Below, piece by piece: positions 34,828 through 48,039 of a stretch of 64,000 nucleotides of DNA (position 1 is the first letter of the stretch; each line of letters opens with the position of its first letter). Source of the DNA: Deltaproteobacteria bacterium (GTDB taxonomy: Bacteria; Desulfobacterota; Desulfuromonadia; Desulfuromonadales; JAAYDE01); assembly GCA_016934985.1 (NCBI GenBank), contig JAFGRU010000065.1, positions 1 through 64,000 of the forward strand, in the 5' to 3' direction. The translations under genes and the position numbers were made by a program. Under the pieces are notes generated by a model that worked only from the letters and a program-made list of their open reading frames with translations, was not told where the DNA came from and ran no database searches.

Positions 34828-35191
34828 CGGTCCTTAAAACCCAGCCGAATTCAAAACGTCCCGCATCTCTCAAAAACCATTGAATATTTCCCTCTAAAAA
34901 AGGGGCCTCTTTAGGAATGCCGCCTATTCTGATTCATTCCAGCCAGCCATTCAGATCAAAAACCGTCCACCCAAAAAAGCCCAGGAATTCACTGGCATTA
35001 GTGCTTCAAAACCAGCCACCGTTGCAAGGGAAACTGCAGGACATTCTTGCCTTGAAGGGTTGTGAAAAATCCGCCTATACCCAATTATGACCCACCCAAA
35101 GGACGTGGGAACTACTATTTGAACACGTTATACCTATCCAGCATTCCGCCTTGACAGAGACCACAAACCTGGTCCTGCAGATTGCTTCCCT
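34828..35191. other. intergenic gap between convergent genes
   Basis: This 364-base non-coding stretch lies between PBP1A and the minus-strand amidohydrolase gene. I looked for a gene, RNA or clear terminator and found only short imperfect repeats near 34889-34913. Nothing can be assigned. Confidence 0.45.
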
Positions 35192-35905
35192 TCAACCGCC
35201 GGAACACCACCCCATCCTTCGGCAAAACTCTTCCAGCGCCGCAAGAACCTTCACCCCTTTTTCGTCTGATGGGATGCTTTGGTCACGGGAAATTTCCAAT
35301 TGGATCCAGGGCATCTGCCTGCCATGAAAACGGATGATCCACCCCCCGGAGAAAGGCCGGTTGACAGTTACCGATCTGCGGAAAAAGGGAGAAAAACAAG
35401 CCGCCAGAAGTTCAACCCACTCTTTGCTGCAACTTTCATGATGCGTATTTCCGAGACATACCCACGGCCTTTTTCTATCATGACCGGGACCAAGAGGCGG
35501 TCCATATTCTGCCATGGTATGACAGTCGATGCCAAGCATTGGCCCGGTTCCGGCAAGGTTGGTGAGACGCTGATGATAAGGAAAATAATAACGATCCAAC
35601 AAAATTCGGGTTAATTCAGGGCCTGGCTGCTTTCGATAAATGGGTAAACCCCAGCAGGTGTGGCTCTTGATGACGCTATCCTGCCTGAAATCATCCGTGC
35701 CGCGGTTTAGATCCACAAAAACCCGTGCAATATCCGTTGTGACAAAGTGTTCCACGCGGCCGCCAAGCTCCAAATATACAGCAGCAGCCCCCTCGTCTCC
35801 ATCAGCGGCAATCTGTTCCGGTGTCAGCAGATTCAAAGGTTCCAGTTCTTCGGGGACACGAAGGCCAGTATGGGGTAAGGAAATCAGCAGGGGTAATCGT
35901 TTCAT
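35192..35905 (-). CDS. N-formylglutamate amidohydrolase-family protein
   Basis: This 237-residue protein of the N-formylglutamate amidohydrolase (FGase/HutG) fold has LLISLPHTGLRVPEEL near its N-terminus, ARVFVDLNRG, a YFPYHQRL segment, and GIDCHTM with probable metal-binding His and Asp. The C-terminus WIQLEISRDQ matches family members. FGase hydrolyses N-formylglutamate from histidine breakdown, but no hut genes lie here, so the true substrate is open. I start at ATG 35905 (MKRLPLLIS); the frame extends upstream, but without recognisable sequence. The gene appears single, with a hairpin far upstream of it at 36121-36150. Confidence 0.78.
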   Translation of the reverse strand: MKRLPLLISLPHTGLRVPEELEPLNLLTPEQIAADGDEGAAAVYLELGGRVEHFVTTDIARVFVDLNRGTDDFRQDSVIKSHTCWGLPIYRKQPGPELTRILLDRYYFPYHQRLTNLAGTGPMLGIDCHTMAEYGPPLGPGHDRKRPWVCLGNTHHESCSKEWVELLAACFSPFFRRSVTVNRPFSGGWIIRFHGRQMPWIQLEISRDQSIPSDEKGVKVLAALEEFCRRMGWCSGG

Positions 35906-36120
35906 ACCAGAACCCCAGGGCAGAGCTATTCCTTCAAGGGTCAGCCACGCCGGTAAAAGTTCCAACCTCTTCCATAAACAGTTAAACTGAACCGAGACAA
36001 AAAGATCACGCACACCGGTATTTGAAAGTACTCATGTAGACATTATACAGAAAATCCAGATCCGGGTATTCGGAGGGCACAATACCTGTTTTCTTATTTT
36101 TCCCGACATTAAAAACACAC

Positions 36121-36150
36121 AACCCCCTCCCGGATTCCCAGGAGGGGGTT
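36121..36150 (-). terminator. terminator downstream of efpL
   Basis: AACCCCCTCC (36121-36130) pairs perfectly with GGAGGGGGTT (36141-36150) around a 10-base loop. On the minus strand a T-rich tail follows. It lies about 80 bases after the efpL stop. Confidence 0.75.
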
Positions 36151-36228
36151 TCTCATAATGGAGGGCTTTTTTCACATGGGAAAAAGTAACTGATCAGAAG
36201 GCCAACGGGTCCGGAAAGGTTGGCTGGC

Positions 36229-36792
36229 TCAGGCGCGCGAGATGTAGCGCCCTTCGCGGGTGTCGACCTTGACCGTCTCGCCCGCTTCCAGGTAGGCGGG
36301 GACCTGCAGGCGCAGCCCGGTTTCCAGGAGCGCTTCCTTGCTCTGTGCGGTGGCGGTGGCGTGTTTGATGGCCGGGGCGGTTTCTACTACCTTCAACTCC
36401 ACGGTTAGCGGCACCTCAATGCTGACCACACGCCCCTCGAAGAGCCCCAGTTGTGCCTCCGACCCTTCCAGCAGATATCCCCGGATGTCCTCAAACAGCT
36501 CACCGGCAATCTCAAACTGCTCAAAGCTGGTCAGATCCATGAACACCCCCTGCTCACCGTCGGCGTACAAAAACTGGCCCTTGCGTTTCTCGAAGTCGGC
36601 CACATCGACTCGGTCGCCCCCCTTGAAGGCCTTTTCCAGAACCTGCCCGGTGAGGAGATTGCGGTATTTGGTTTTGACGAGGGTATTCCCGCCGCGGGCC
36701 GACGGTGTCTGGTTGGCCACATCCAGTACCAGACAGGGAGCCCTGTCGATCAGAATTACCAGGTTGCGTTTCAGATCAACAGTGGTGGCCAT
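36229..36792 (-). CDS. efpL: EfpL/YeiP: elongation factor P-like protein
   Basis: This 187-residue three-domain (KOW plus two OB) translation factor is related to EF-P. The domain I loop reads TPSARGGNTLVKTKY with Arg33 at the tip, matching YeiP/EfpL (PTARG...) and not canonical EF-P, which carries a modifiable Lys. Later blocks (VFMDLTSFEQFEI, LTVELKVVETAPAIK, RYISRA end) also match YeiP. EfpL is reported to relieve ribosome stalls at proline-containing motifs without lysine modification. I start at ATG 36792, nine bases after GAAGGAG. It is transcribed alone and followed by a terminator. A separate canonical efp may exist elsewhere in the genome. Confidence 0.87.
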   Translation of the reverse strand: MATTVDLKRNLVILIDRAPCLVLDVANQTPSARGGNTLVKTKYRNLLTGQVLEKAFKGGDRVDVADFEKRKGQFLYADGEQGVFMDLTSFEQFEIAGELFEDIRGYLLEGSEAQLGLFEGRVVSIEVPLTVELKVVETAPAIKHATATAQSKEALLETGLRLQVPAYLEAGETVKVDTREGRYISRA

Positions 36793-37251
36793 GCTCGTTG
36801 CTCCTTCTCCTTTTGGATAAATCATGATGGTTGACGGAAACTGAATTTATCACAAACAACACAGAATGGGAATCACGACCGTTCCATAAATTCGCTCGCG
36901 ACCCTTTCACCACATAATAAGCTCCAGGCAACTGTCATTCTGTTTGCGGGGGGGGAACGCCGGGGCATTCTTACTTCATCGCTTTAGCCGGGAGCGAAGG
37001 GGAGAATAATCCCTCTCATTAGTCACCGTTTTTCAGACACACAAACGGCCAACCTCAACATCGGGGTGGACCATTCCATTGGTTTGGGCCTTCTTAATTG
37101 TTGTGCCGGCTCAGGTTCTCGGATTATCAAAGGAATTATCAGACGCCAGGCAAGAAGATTTTACCTCGGTGAGGGGACTGGTTCTGGGCAGGAACAGAAG
37201 GTAATGAGTACGCGTTGTTTGAGAACCAGATTCTTGTTTTTCAACACCCAC
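36793..37251. other. intergenic gap without recognised gene
   Basis: This 459-base region lies between nth and efpL, both on the minus strand. It contains a run of eight G's near 36948 and several open stretches on either strand, but no frame I can relate to a protein family. The efpL promoter should lie at its left end. It could hold decayed sequence. Confidence 0.4.
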
Positions 37252-37962
37252 CTAGCGCGACTTTTTCAAACCCTTTTTTGGACAATAAGGCGCCACGGGG
37301 CATTCACTGCATATCGGCACCGGCGCCTTGCAAATGCGACGGCCATGAAAGATAAGCAAGTGACTGGCCTCAACCCATTTTTTTTCGGGTAAAATGCGGC
37401 CGAGATCCATTTCTATCTTGTTCGGATCGGTGTTTTTGGTCCATCCAAGGCGGAACGATATTCTTTTCACATGGGTATCGACCACCATGCCGGGAATTTG
37501 AAAAGCGTTGCCCAGAACCACATTGGCGGTTTTTCGCCCCACGCCGGGAAGCTCTGTCAATTCCTCCAGACTGCTGGGAACCTGGCCGTTATGGCGGTCA
37601 CGAATCATCCTGGCACAAGCTATGAGACTGTGGGCTTTGTTGCGGAAAAAACCGGTGGAACGAATGACGTCTTCAAGAACGGTTTGATCAACCTCCGCCA
37701 GAGAATCGGCATCCGGATATGACAAAAAAAGTCGTTCGGTCACCAGATTGACACGAATATCGGTGCACTGAGCCGAAAGAATGGTAGCTACCAGAAGCTG
37801 AAAAGGGCTGTTGAAATGAAGAGCGCAATGAGCATCGGGATAAGTCTTTTCAAGTATATGGAGTACCTGAAGGACATGGTCGAGAGGCCCGGAAAGCTTT
37901 TGAGGTCTTTCCGGGACGTAAGAATGGTCCGGAATTTGCTTATTTTCCTGCCCTTTTTTCAA
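37252..37962 (-). CDS. nth: endonuclease III
   Basis: This 236-residue base-excision-repair DNA glycosylase/AP lyase acts on oxidised pyrimidines. Hallmarks are LLVATILSAQCTD, the helix-hairpin-helix LPGVGRKTANVVLGNAF with the catalytic Lys, VDTHVKRISFRLG with the catalytic Asp, and a C-terminal [4Fe-4S] cluster with C-x6-C-x2-C-x5-C spacing (CKAPVPICSECPVAPYC). The start is probably TTG 37962; no ATG or GTG lies between it and the conserved core. A triple DnaA-box module (37983-38012) lies 21 bases upstream, which suggests DnaA could influence its transcription. Confidence 0.94.
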   Translation of the reverse strand: MKKGQENKQIPDHSYVPERPQKLSGPLDHVLQVLHILEKTYPDAHCALHFNSPFQLLVATILSAQCTDIRVNLVTERLFLSYPDADSLAEVDQTVLEDVIRSTGFFRNKAHSLIACARMIRDRHNGQVPSSLEELTELPGVGRKTANVVLGNAFQIPGMVVDTHVKRISFRLGWTKNTDPNKIEMDLGRILPEKKWVEASHLLIFHGRRICKAPVPICSECPVAPYCPKKGLKKSR

Positions 37963-37982
37963 AAACGACTCTTTTCAAAAAG

Positions 37983-38012
37983 TTATCAACCATTTCCACA
38001 GATTTATCCACA
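37983..38012 (+). promoter_or_regulatory. triple DnaA-box module B
   Basis: Three same-orientation DnaA-box-like 9-mers: TTATCAACC (37983-37991), ATTTCCACA (37992-38000) and a perfect TTATCCACA (38004-38012). Spacing is 9 and 12 bases, as in the module at 28788-28817. It fills most of the gap between the nth start and the end of the next upstream gene. Confidence 0.7.
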
Positions 38013-38016
38013 ACTC

Positions 38017-38772
38017 CTATGCTTCCGTCCTCTTACGAAAGCAGCCGGGGGCGGTTTCCATGCGGCTATTGCGAATCTTTTTCGTTTTAAGATATTCAAG
38101 GCTGTCTTTCACCTGGAAGGTCAAAATCAGGGGAAGGTGCGAGGAGGCCAGGCGGACCTCGGAGTTCTTCAAAACCCTGCAGTCCAGCACCTTAAAACTT
38201 CCCTGAAAATATATACGGTCCCTGGGAAAAACTGGAAACCGAGAAGGAAAGGTCGGCCGCCAGAAAGAAGAGGCGGGTCGAAAAGCGAGAAAAAGCTCAA
38301 TGGTCCCCATGCCAAACCAGGGATCGGCAAAATCCCCCAAAAGCATTTTGGGGCACACCAGGTCGGAATTTCCAAGCAGGTCAGTACTCATAAGCTTGAC
38401 GATTTGCCGGCGCCGCGGAAAAGGAAATGCCTGGAGACGAACATTAAATAGATGCAGTCTTTTATCGTGAATATCCGCGTCCGCCCTGAGACAGACCCCA
38501 CCATTTCCCAGGTCATACTCCTGAAGGCCGCTCAAGGGGAAACGGGAAAGAAAGGCATTACCGCCCTGGCAGGTACTTCCAAAGCTTTCCAAACCAAGTT
38601 TTTCGCTTAAGAAAGCCAACTGGTCGGGGATACTACCACTCGCCACTTCCTGCAAAGCGACAATATCAGGTTGCTCCTTTCTAATGGCGGCAACAATACG
38701 CTCAGGATCGACCCGGCCATCGGTGCCCCGGCATCCCCGTATGTTGAAAGTCATGAGGCGAATGGAATACAC
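38017..38772 (-). CDS. endonuclease/exonuclease/phosphatase (EEP) family protein
   Basis: This roughly 251-residue protein of the DNase I-like EEP fold has RLMTFNIRGCRGTDG near the N-terminus (Asn metal ligand) and PDIVALQEV with the catalytic Glu. The middle VCPKMLLGDFADPWF contains a GDF block in place of the usual GDFN, and the C-terminus has SSHLPLILTF with the catalytic His. Substrates of this family range from DNA to phosphoinositides to other phosphoesters; none can be assigned. I start at GTG 38772, eight bases after GGAGG; a TTG five codons earlier overlaps that ribosome site. No signal peptide is seen, so it is probably cytoplasmic. Confidence 0.82.
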   Translation of the reverse strand: MYSIRLMTFNIRGCRGTDGRVDPERIVAAIRKEQPDIVALQEVASGSIPDQLAFLSEKLGLESFGSTCQGGNAFLSRFPLSGLQEYDLGNGGVCLRADADIHDKRLHLFNVRLQAFPFPRRRQIVKLMSTDLLGNSDLVCPKMLLGDFADPWFGMGTIELFLAFRPASSFWRPTFPSRFPVFPRDRIYFQGSFKVLDCRVLKNSEVRLASSHLPLILTFQVKDSLEYLKTKKIRNSRMETAPGCFRKRTEA

Positions 38773-38999
38773 CCGCTTTTCCTCCAAAGCTGAAAAACAC
38801 CTGCATCAGTGAGTCATGACCGGGCAACAGCGCAAGTCATTGACCTGCCTAAGCATAGCAAAAATCACCGACGAACCTATGGGTGCGGCTTAAAATTTTT
38901 GCAACACTTGTTCATGGCACGCACTTACAATCTTTTCCCGCCCCGAACCCAAGAATTCAGGTAATAAAACGCGCCGGCCGCCGAAAATGTCGCCATAAC

Positions 39000-40001
39000 C
39001 TATTCGGCTTTCAAGGTTCGCAACATGAGATCGTTGAAAGCCTGCCGGGGGTCTTTGTGGTTGTAGAGGATGTCGTGCATCTGTTCGGTAATAGGAACTT
39101 CAACGCCAATCTTTCCGGCCAGCTGATAAGCCGAAAGAGTTGTTTTGACCCCTTCAGCCACCATTTTCATCCCTGCGAGTATTTCTGTCAAGGATTTGCC
39201 CCGGCCCAGCTCCAAACCCACCTGACGGTTGCGTGACAAACCTCCGGTACAGGTCAGCACCAGGTCGCCCATACCGGCCAGACCGGCCAGGGTCGCCATT
39301 TCGGCTCCCCGGGAAACGGCCATCCGAGTAATTTCCGCCAAACCGCGGGTAATCAGGGCGGCCCGGGCATTATTACCAAAACCGAGACCGTCGGAAACGC
39401 CGCAGCTCAAAGCCATGACGTTCTTTAGAGCACCTCCCAATTCAACGCCGACGACGTCAGTATTGGTATAAACGCGGAAATAGTCCGTGCTGAAAAGCTG
39501 TTGAACATGACGGGCGACCTCCTCATCCCGGCACGCCGCTACGGCAGCTGCAGGAAGCTGATTGGCCACCTCAAGGGCAAATGTCGGCCCGGAGATAAAT
39601 GACGCCTTGTCGGCCAAGCTGGAAGGCAGAATCTCCCGGATGATCTCGGCCATGGTCAAAAGCGAGTCGTTTTCAATACCCTTGGATGCCGAAACCAGAA
39701 GTGTTCCGTTGTGAAGATAGGGGCGAGCCGCTTCCAGAAGGCCCCGAAAAACCTGCGAAGGGGGTACGAAAAGAACCATATCCTCGGCACCGGCGGCACG
39801 CTCCAGATCATCGGTAAAAAGAAGATTATCCGCCAGGGATATTTGGTTTAGATATAGAGCATTTTTCCGCTCGACCGCCATACTTGCGGCCAATTCTTTT
39901 TCATAAGCCCAGAGAGTAACGGAATAACCTTTTCGGGCTAAAAGATCGGCCAAAGCCGTACCCCAGCTTCCCGCACCGATGACACCGATATTTTTTGTCA
40001 T
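39000..40001 (-). CDS. gpsA: GpsA: glycerol-3-phosphate dehydrogenase [NAD(P)+]
   Basis: This 333-residue soluble dehydrogenase reduces dihydroxyacetone phosphate to sn-glycerol-3-phosphate for phospholipid synthesis. It has the Rossmann loop VIGAGSWGTALADLL (7-21), VSASKGIE, the catalytic Lys in ELGGALKNVMAL, and RAALITRGLAEITR. The C-terminal domain has MVAEGVKTT. I start at ATG 40001 (MTKNIGV); a longer frame (to 40043) overlaps the upstream TPR gene and adds a basic stretch unlike the family. It sits four bases after the TPR gene's stop, suggesting co-transcription. Confidence 0.95.
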   Translation of the reverse strand: MTKNIGVIGAGSWGTALADLLARKGYSVTLWAYEKELAASMAVERKNALYLNQISLADNLLFTDDLERAAGAEDMVLFVPPSQVFRGLLEAARPYLHNGTLLVSASKGIENDSLLTMAEIIREILPSSLADKASFISGPTFALEVANQLPAAAVAACRDEEVARHVQQLFSTDYFRVYTNTDVVGVELGGALKNVMALSCGVSDGLGFGNNARAALITRGLAEITRMAVSRGAEMATLAGLAGMGDLVLTCTGGLSRNRQVGLELGRGKSLTEILAGMKMVAEGVKTTLSAYQLAGKIGVEVPITEQMHDILYNHKDPRQAFNDLMLRTLKAE

Positions 40002-40005
40002 ATTT

Positions 40006-40896
40006 TCAGATCGCCTTCTTTTTTTTCCGTATCCGTTCTTCAAGTCGTTTGATGGTCCGGTTCAGAACCGCCGCACGAGGATACTCCCCCTCCAAATCAC
40101 GAAAAATCTTCAAAGCTTTCGCCAGTTTTTCCTGCCGCGCCAACAGTGTGCCCATCTCGAAACGGGCCTCGAATGAAAGGGGATTCTCAGGAAAATCATC
40201 CGCCAGGGAACGAAAAGCCTCCTCTGCCAAATCAAATTTATCCTCAAGGGCATAAGCCGTTGCAAGCCGGTAGCGAGCTTCCGGAATTATGGGACTTTTG
40301 GGATAGTTTACCAAAAAGGTTTCCAGCTCAATGCGGCTCTGCTCGAAATTGTTGAGACGGAAATAGCAATCCGCCAACTCATATTGAATGATATCCTTGC
40401 GGATAAAATCTTCTTCCAGAATGCGCTGATAATAGACCGAGGCCTGCTCATAATCACCCAATCGGTTTTTGTAGATATCAGCTATTTTTTTTTGGGCATT
40501 GGTGGCGCTGGGCGTCAGGGGATAATCGCGAATAAGCAGAAGATAGGCGTGCACCGACTCATAAGGGCGGTCGAGAAAAAGATCAAGGATTGCGGCCGCC
40601 TCCATCATGGCCTGGGGGGCTTCCGCGGCATCGGGATATTGGCGCGGCACAGCCTGAAAACTGTGCAGGGCTTTCTGATAATTCCCTTTAGAAGCTTGGA
40701 CTTTCCCTTCGTCCAGGAGAGCCTGAGCCTTGGGGGAAGGTACCATTTCCCCGACTATCCTGTCCCAATAGAGAAATCCGCCACTAAGGAGGAGCAGGAA
40801 AACGGTAAAAAAAAGGACTTTATGAAGGGTTCTCCTCGGGATCAATGGGGTTTTCCTCCAGAAGGTCCAGAAGCGATCCGTTTTCCGTCTCTTCAT
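40006..40896 (-). CDS. single-pass membrane TPR protein
   Basis: This 296-residue protein has a basic N-terminus, one membrane helix (about 25-43, [18 protein letters not shown]) and five or six tetratricopeptide units (about 60-280). One repeat reads [31 protein letters not shown] in outline, with spacing and YPxS/A motifs as in BamD/YfgM-type proteins. There is no lipoprotein cysteine, so it is an inner-membrane-anchored periplasmic scaffold of unknown partner. The start overlaps the end of gyrA by 77 bases; no better start occurs before the membrane helix. Its location between gyrA and gpsA hints at transcription from the gyrase unit. Confidence 0.78.
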   Translation of the reverse strand: MKRRKTDRFWTFWRKTPLIPRRTLHKVLFFTVFLLLLSGGFLYWDRIVGEMVPSPKAQALLDEGKVQASKGNYQKALHSFQAVPRQYPDAAEAPQAMMEAAAILDLFLDRPYESVHAYLLLIRDYPLTPSATNAQKKIADIYKNRLGDYEQASVYYQRILEEDFIRKDIIQYELADCYFRLNNFEQSRIELETFLVNYPKSPIIPEARYRLATAYALEDKFDLAEEAFRSLADDFPENPLSFEARFEMGTLLARQEKLAKALKIFRDLEGEYPRAAVLNRTIKRLEERIRKKKKAI

Positions 40897-43327
40897 CGTC
40901 GCTTTCCGCCAACTTGGCCACGGCGACTATCTTTTCTTCACTATCCAGTTCCATAAGGCGGACGCCCTGGGTATTGCGCCCGATAATGGAAAGATCGCCG
41001 ACCCTGGTGCGAAGAATCTTGCCTTTGTCGGTGATGAACATGAGATCTTCTTCATCCCCGGCCAGCTTGATGTCGATCACCTTGCCGTTGCGTTCCGAGG
41101 TCTTGATGGTAATTACCCCCTTGCCGCCCCGACTCTGAGCCCGGTATTCCTCAATCTTGGTCCGTTTTCCATAACCATTTTCAGTAACCGTCACCAAGGA
41201 TGCCGAAGTGTTGCTCGAGACAGTCTCCATGCCGATGACCTCGTCGTCACCGGCTAGGCTCATACCCCGAACACCCCGCGCCGTTCTCCCCATTGGACGG
41301 GCCGTTTTTTCCGGGAAGCGGATAGACTGCCCGTTACGGCTTGCCAGAAGAATGTCATAGCTGCCATCGGTCAGGCGGGTGGATACAAGCCTGTCTCCCT
41401 CGTCGATATGAAGAGCGATTATGCCTCCCGCCCTGGGGTTGGCGTAAGCCATGAGTTCAGTTTTTTTGACGGTTCCGCGACGGGTCGCCGTAACGATATA
41501 CTGCCCCTCCCGAAACTCCTTGACCGGGAGGATATTGGTCACGTTTTCATCCGGACCGAGTTGGAGAAGGTTGACGATGGCTTTTCCCCGGGAAGCCCTG
41601 CCGCCTTGGGGAATTTCATGCACCTTGAGCCAATGGAGCCGTCCTTTGTCGGTGAAAATTAAAACGTAGGAGTGGGTGGAGGCCACAAACAACTGCTCAA
41701 CGAAATCCTCCTCCCTGGGCCGAATCCCGCTGCGGCCTTTTCCTCCCCGCCGCTGGGCGCGATAGAGGGAAACGGCATTACGCTTGATGTAACCGGAATG
41801 GGTCACAGTCACCACCATATCCTCTTCAACGATCAGATCCTCGAGGGAGAGGTCAGCCTGCTGCTGGATGATTTCCGTCTGCCTGGGATCGGCAAACTTC
41901 TCTTTGATTTCAAGAAGTTCATTACGGATAATTTTAAAGATCTCGACTTCGCTGGCGAGTATCTCTTTCAGGCGGGTGATAAGAGCCAGTATCTCCGTAT
42001 ATTCGGTGAGGATCTTATCCCGCTCCAGCCCGGTCAGGCGCTGCAGTCTCATATTGAGAATCTCTTGCGCCTGAATCTCGGAAAAGTCAAAACGCTCTAT
42101 GAGGGAAGCTTTGGCAGTAGCCGGACTTTCTGAGGTTTTGATGATCTGGATGACTTCCTCCAGGTTTTCCAGAGCGACTTTCAATCCTTCCAGAATGTGA
42201 GCACGCGCTTCGGCTTTTTTCAGTTCGAAAATACAGCGGCGGATAACCACATCTTTGCGGTGTTCAAGAAAACGGTCGAGAATGGTCCGCAGATTCAGGA
42301 TCCGGGGCTCACCATTGACAATCGCAAGAAGAATGATCCCGTAGGAAGACTGCATAGGGGTCATTTTATAGAGCTGGTTAAGAAGTATCTCCGGATAGGT
42401 GTCCTTTTTCAGTTCCACCACGATGCGCATGCCGTCGCGGTCGGACTCGTCGCGAAGATCGCTGATGCCCTCTATTTTCTTGTCTTTGACCAGTTCGGCT
42501 ATCTTTTCAATGAGACGGGCCTTGTTGACCTGATAGGGAATTTCGGTTATGACGATTTTTTCCCGCCCGGTACGGCGGTCCTTTTCGACCAGGGCACGGG
42601 CTCTCATCTGGATGATCCCCCGCCCGGTACGGTAGGCCTGGTTGATACCTTCGCGGCCCAGAATAACCCCGCTGGTGGGGAAATCGGGTCCGGGAATGAT
42701 GGCCATCAAATCATCAATATGGAGGGCACGGTTATCGATGATGGCCACCAACCCGTCAATCACCTCGCCAAGGTTGTGAGGAGGTATTTTTGTAGTCATG
42801 CCGACGGCAATCCCCTCGGAACCGTTTACCAGGAGGTTTGGATACCTGCAGGGCAAAACCAAAGGCTCTTCCAGAGAGTCATCGTAGTTCGGTCCGAAAT
42901 CGACGGTCTCCTTTTCCAGGTCGGCCAGAACCTCGTGGGCGAGACGCGCCATCCGCACCTCGGTATAACGCATGGCCGCCGCCGAATCGCCGTCAATTGA
43001 GCCAAAATTCCCCTGGCCGTCAACCAGGGGGTAACGCATGGAAAAATCCTGGGCCAGACGGACGATGGTATCGTAAACCGCGGAGTCGCCATGGGGATGA
43101 TATTTACCGATAACATCTCCAACCACGCGGGCGGATTTTTTATAGGGTTTGTTGTAATCATTGCTAAGCTCGTGCATGGCGAAAAGAACCCGTCGATGAA
43201 CAGGTTTGAGCCCGTCACGAACATCCGGTAAAGCCCGCCCGATAATGACGCTCATAGCATAATCCATATAGGATTTCTGCATTTCGTCTTCAATGTTGAC
43301 GGGAATTATGTTTTGCTGTGTCAGCAT
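40820..43327 (-). CDS. gyrA: GyrA: DNA gyrase subunit A
   Basis: This 835-residue subunit breaks and rejoins DNA for negative supercoiling. The catalytic Tyr121 is in [11 protein letters not shown], and the quinolone region reads [11 protein letters not shown] with Ser82 and Asp86, the sensitive-type residues. The C-terminal beta-pinwheel carries the GyrA-box QRRGGKG, which marks it as gyrase and not topoisomerase IV ParC. The acidic C-terminal tail ([18 protein letters not shown]) is typical. It follows gyrB by 48 bases in the dnaN-recF-gyrB-gyrA cluster on the origin's left arm. Confidence 0.97.
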   Translation of the reverse strand: MLTQQNIIPVNIEDEMQKSYMDYAMSVIIGRALPDVRDGLKPVHRRVLFAMHELSNDYNKPYKKSARVVGDVIGKYHPHGDSAVYDTIVRLAQDFSMRYPLVDGQGNFGSIDGDSAAAMRYTEVRMARLAHEVLADLEKETVDFGPNYDDSLEEPLVLPCRYPNLLVNGSEGIAVGMTTKIPPHNLGEVIDGLVAIIDNRALHIDDLMAIIPGPDFPTSGVILGREGINQAYRTGRGIIQMRARALVEKDRRTGREKIVITEIPYQVNKARLIEKIAELVKDKKIEGISDLRDESDRDGMRIVVELKKDTYPEILLNQLYKMTPMQSSYGIILLAIVNGEPRILNLRTILDRFLEHRKDVVIRRCIFELKKAEARAHILEGLKVALENLEEVIQIIKTSESPATAKASLIERFDFSEIQAQEILNMRLQRLTGLERDKILTEYTEILALITRLKEILASEVEIFKIIRNELLEIKEKFADPRQTEIIQQQADLSLEDLIVEEDMVVTVTHSGYIKRNAVSLYRAQRRGGKGRSGIRPREEDFVEQLFVASTHSYVLIFTDKGRLHWLKVHEIPQGGRASRGKAIVNLLQLGPDENVTNILPVKEFREGQYIVTATRRGTVKKTELMAYANPRAGGIIALHIDEGDRLVSTRLTDGSYDILLASRNGQSIRFPEKTARPMGRTARGVRGMSLAGDDEVIGMETVSSNTSASLVTVTENGYGKRTKIEEYRAQSRGGKGVITIKTSERNGKVIDIKLAGDEEDLMFITDKGKILRTRVGDLSIIGRNTQGVRLMELDSEEKIVAVAKLAESDDEETENGSLLDLLEENPIDPEENPS

Positions 43328-43375
43328 TTATTTCCTCATTGCTAAAAAAAGTTCCCGACCTGCCGTTGGCCGGTT

Positions 43376-46880
<3,505 letters not shown>

Positions 46881-46920
46881 GCAACGTGGCGCCTTTACCT
46901 TGAGAGGGTCTTTCAGCGGC

Positions 46921-48039
46921 CTACAGCCTCATGGGCATGACCACCGCTAGACAGTCCTGGTTTTCAAAAGGGGTTATGAGTCCCGGTGAAAGATTATCCT
47001 TCATTTGAAAACGAATTTTTTCACACTCCTGAGAATTCAAAATATCAAGGAGGTAGCGGGCGTTAAAACCGATGGACGTTTCTTCTCCTTCATACTCCAG
47101 GTCCATGGTTTCCCGAGCTTCACCAAATTCGGGGTTGGATGATACCACCTCCATACTTCCAGGAAAGAAAGAAATTTTTACGCCTCGAGATTTTTCACTG
47201 GCCAAGGTGGAAACCCGGCGTACCAGCCTCAAAAAATCTTCCCTGGGGACGATGGCAGAAGGCTCCGAAACAGCGGGGATGACTTTTTGATATTCAGGAA
47301 ATTCCCCGTCAACCAGCCGGATAATCAGGGTGGCTTCATTGGCCATAAGCGCAGCATTGTTGTCGGAAAAGCCCAAAATAAGATCTGTTTCTGCTTCTTC
47401 GATAATCTTACGAAGTTCCATTACTCCTTTGCGAGGGAAAATCACCCCTTTTTTAAGCTGTTCAATATCTGGAATGTCCGCGAGCGACTTGGCTAAAGCC
47501 AGACGATGACCGTCGGTAGCCACCAAACATAAACAAGTCCTCTCCTCCTCTTTTAATGAATGGAAAAAGATGCCGTTAAGGTTGTATTTACTATCGTCAC
47601 TGGACATGGAAAAAGATGTATGTTCAAGCATTCTTTTCAAATTTGGACCATCGATAGGGAAAGAAGAATCTCTTTCCACCTCGGGAAATTTCGGGAACTG
47701 CTCAGGTGAAAGACCGGCCAATTTAAAAACTGCTTTTTCACATTGGATTTCCATGCGAAAATTTTCCAACACCTTGAAACAGATATCCTTTTCCGGAAGT
47801 TCTCTCACTATCTCATAAAGTTTTTTGGCTGACAGAGCAATTTTCCCCGGAGTTTTTACCGAAGCCGGATAATTGGCTTTCATGCCAACTTCCAGATCAG
47901 TGGCGGTCAAAAATATTTTCTCTTCCTCCCCTTCAATCAAAACATTTGAAAGAATCGGAATCGTAGTCCGTTTTTCCACAATACTCTGGATGCGGGACAA
48001 TCCTTTTAAAAGAACTTCTTTCTTGATGGAAAATTCCAT
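46921..48039 (-). CDS. dnaN: DnaN: DNA polymerase III sliding clamp (beta)
   Basis: This 372-residue beta clamp has three topologically similar domains. It begins MEFSIKKEVLLKGLSRIQSI and ends PFENQDCLAVVMPMRL, the conserved MPMRL C-terminus that forms part of the hydrophobic binding cleft. It has DLEVGMKA and YLLDIL blocks in the usual places. I start at ATG 48039, preceded by AGGAGGGG; the frame extends eight codons upstream without a better site. The 500-base gap to dnaA contains origin-like elements. Confidence 0.96.
   Translation of the reverse strand: MEFSIKKEVLLKGLSRIQSIVEKRTTIPILSNVLIEGEEEKIFLTATDLEVGMKANYPASVKTPGKIALSAKKLYEIVRELPEKDICFKVLENFRMEIQCEKAVFKLAGLSPEQFPKFPEVERDSSFPIDGPNLKRMLEHTSFSMSSDDSKYNLNGIFFHSLKEEERTCLCLVATDGHRLALAKSLADIPDIEQLKKGVIFPRKGVMELRKIIEEAETDLILGFSDNNAALMANEATLIIRLVDGEFPEYQKVIPAVSEPSAIVPREDFLRLVRRVSTLASEKSRGVKISFFPGSMEVVSSNPEFGEARETMDLEYEGEETSIGFNARYLLDILNSQECEKIRFQMKDNLSPGLITPFENQDCLAVVMPMRL

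Noticed and set aside
37066-37392. Plus-strand 108-codon frame reaching into the end of nth
   Set aside because: About half overlaps nth in antisense, with no ribosome site and no recognisable sequence.
38915-38935. TGGCACG followed by a possible -12 box, resembling a sigma-54 promoter
   Set aside because: The second half reads TACA instead of TTGC, and no plus-strand gene lies downstream.
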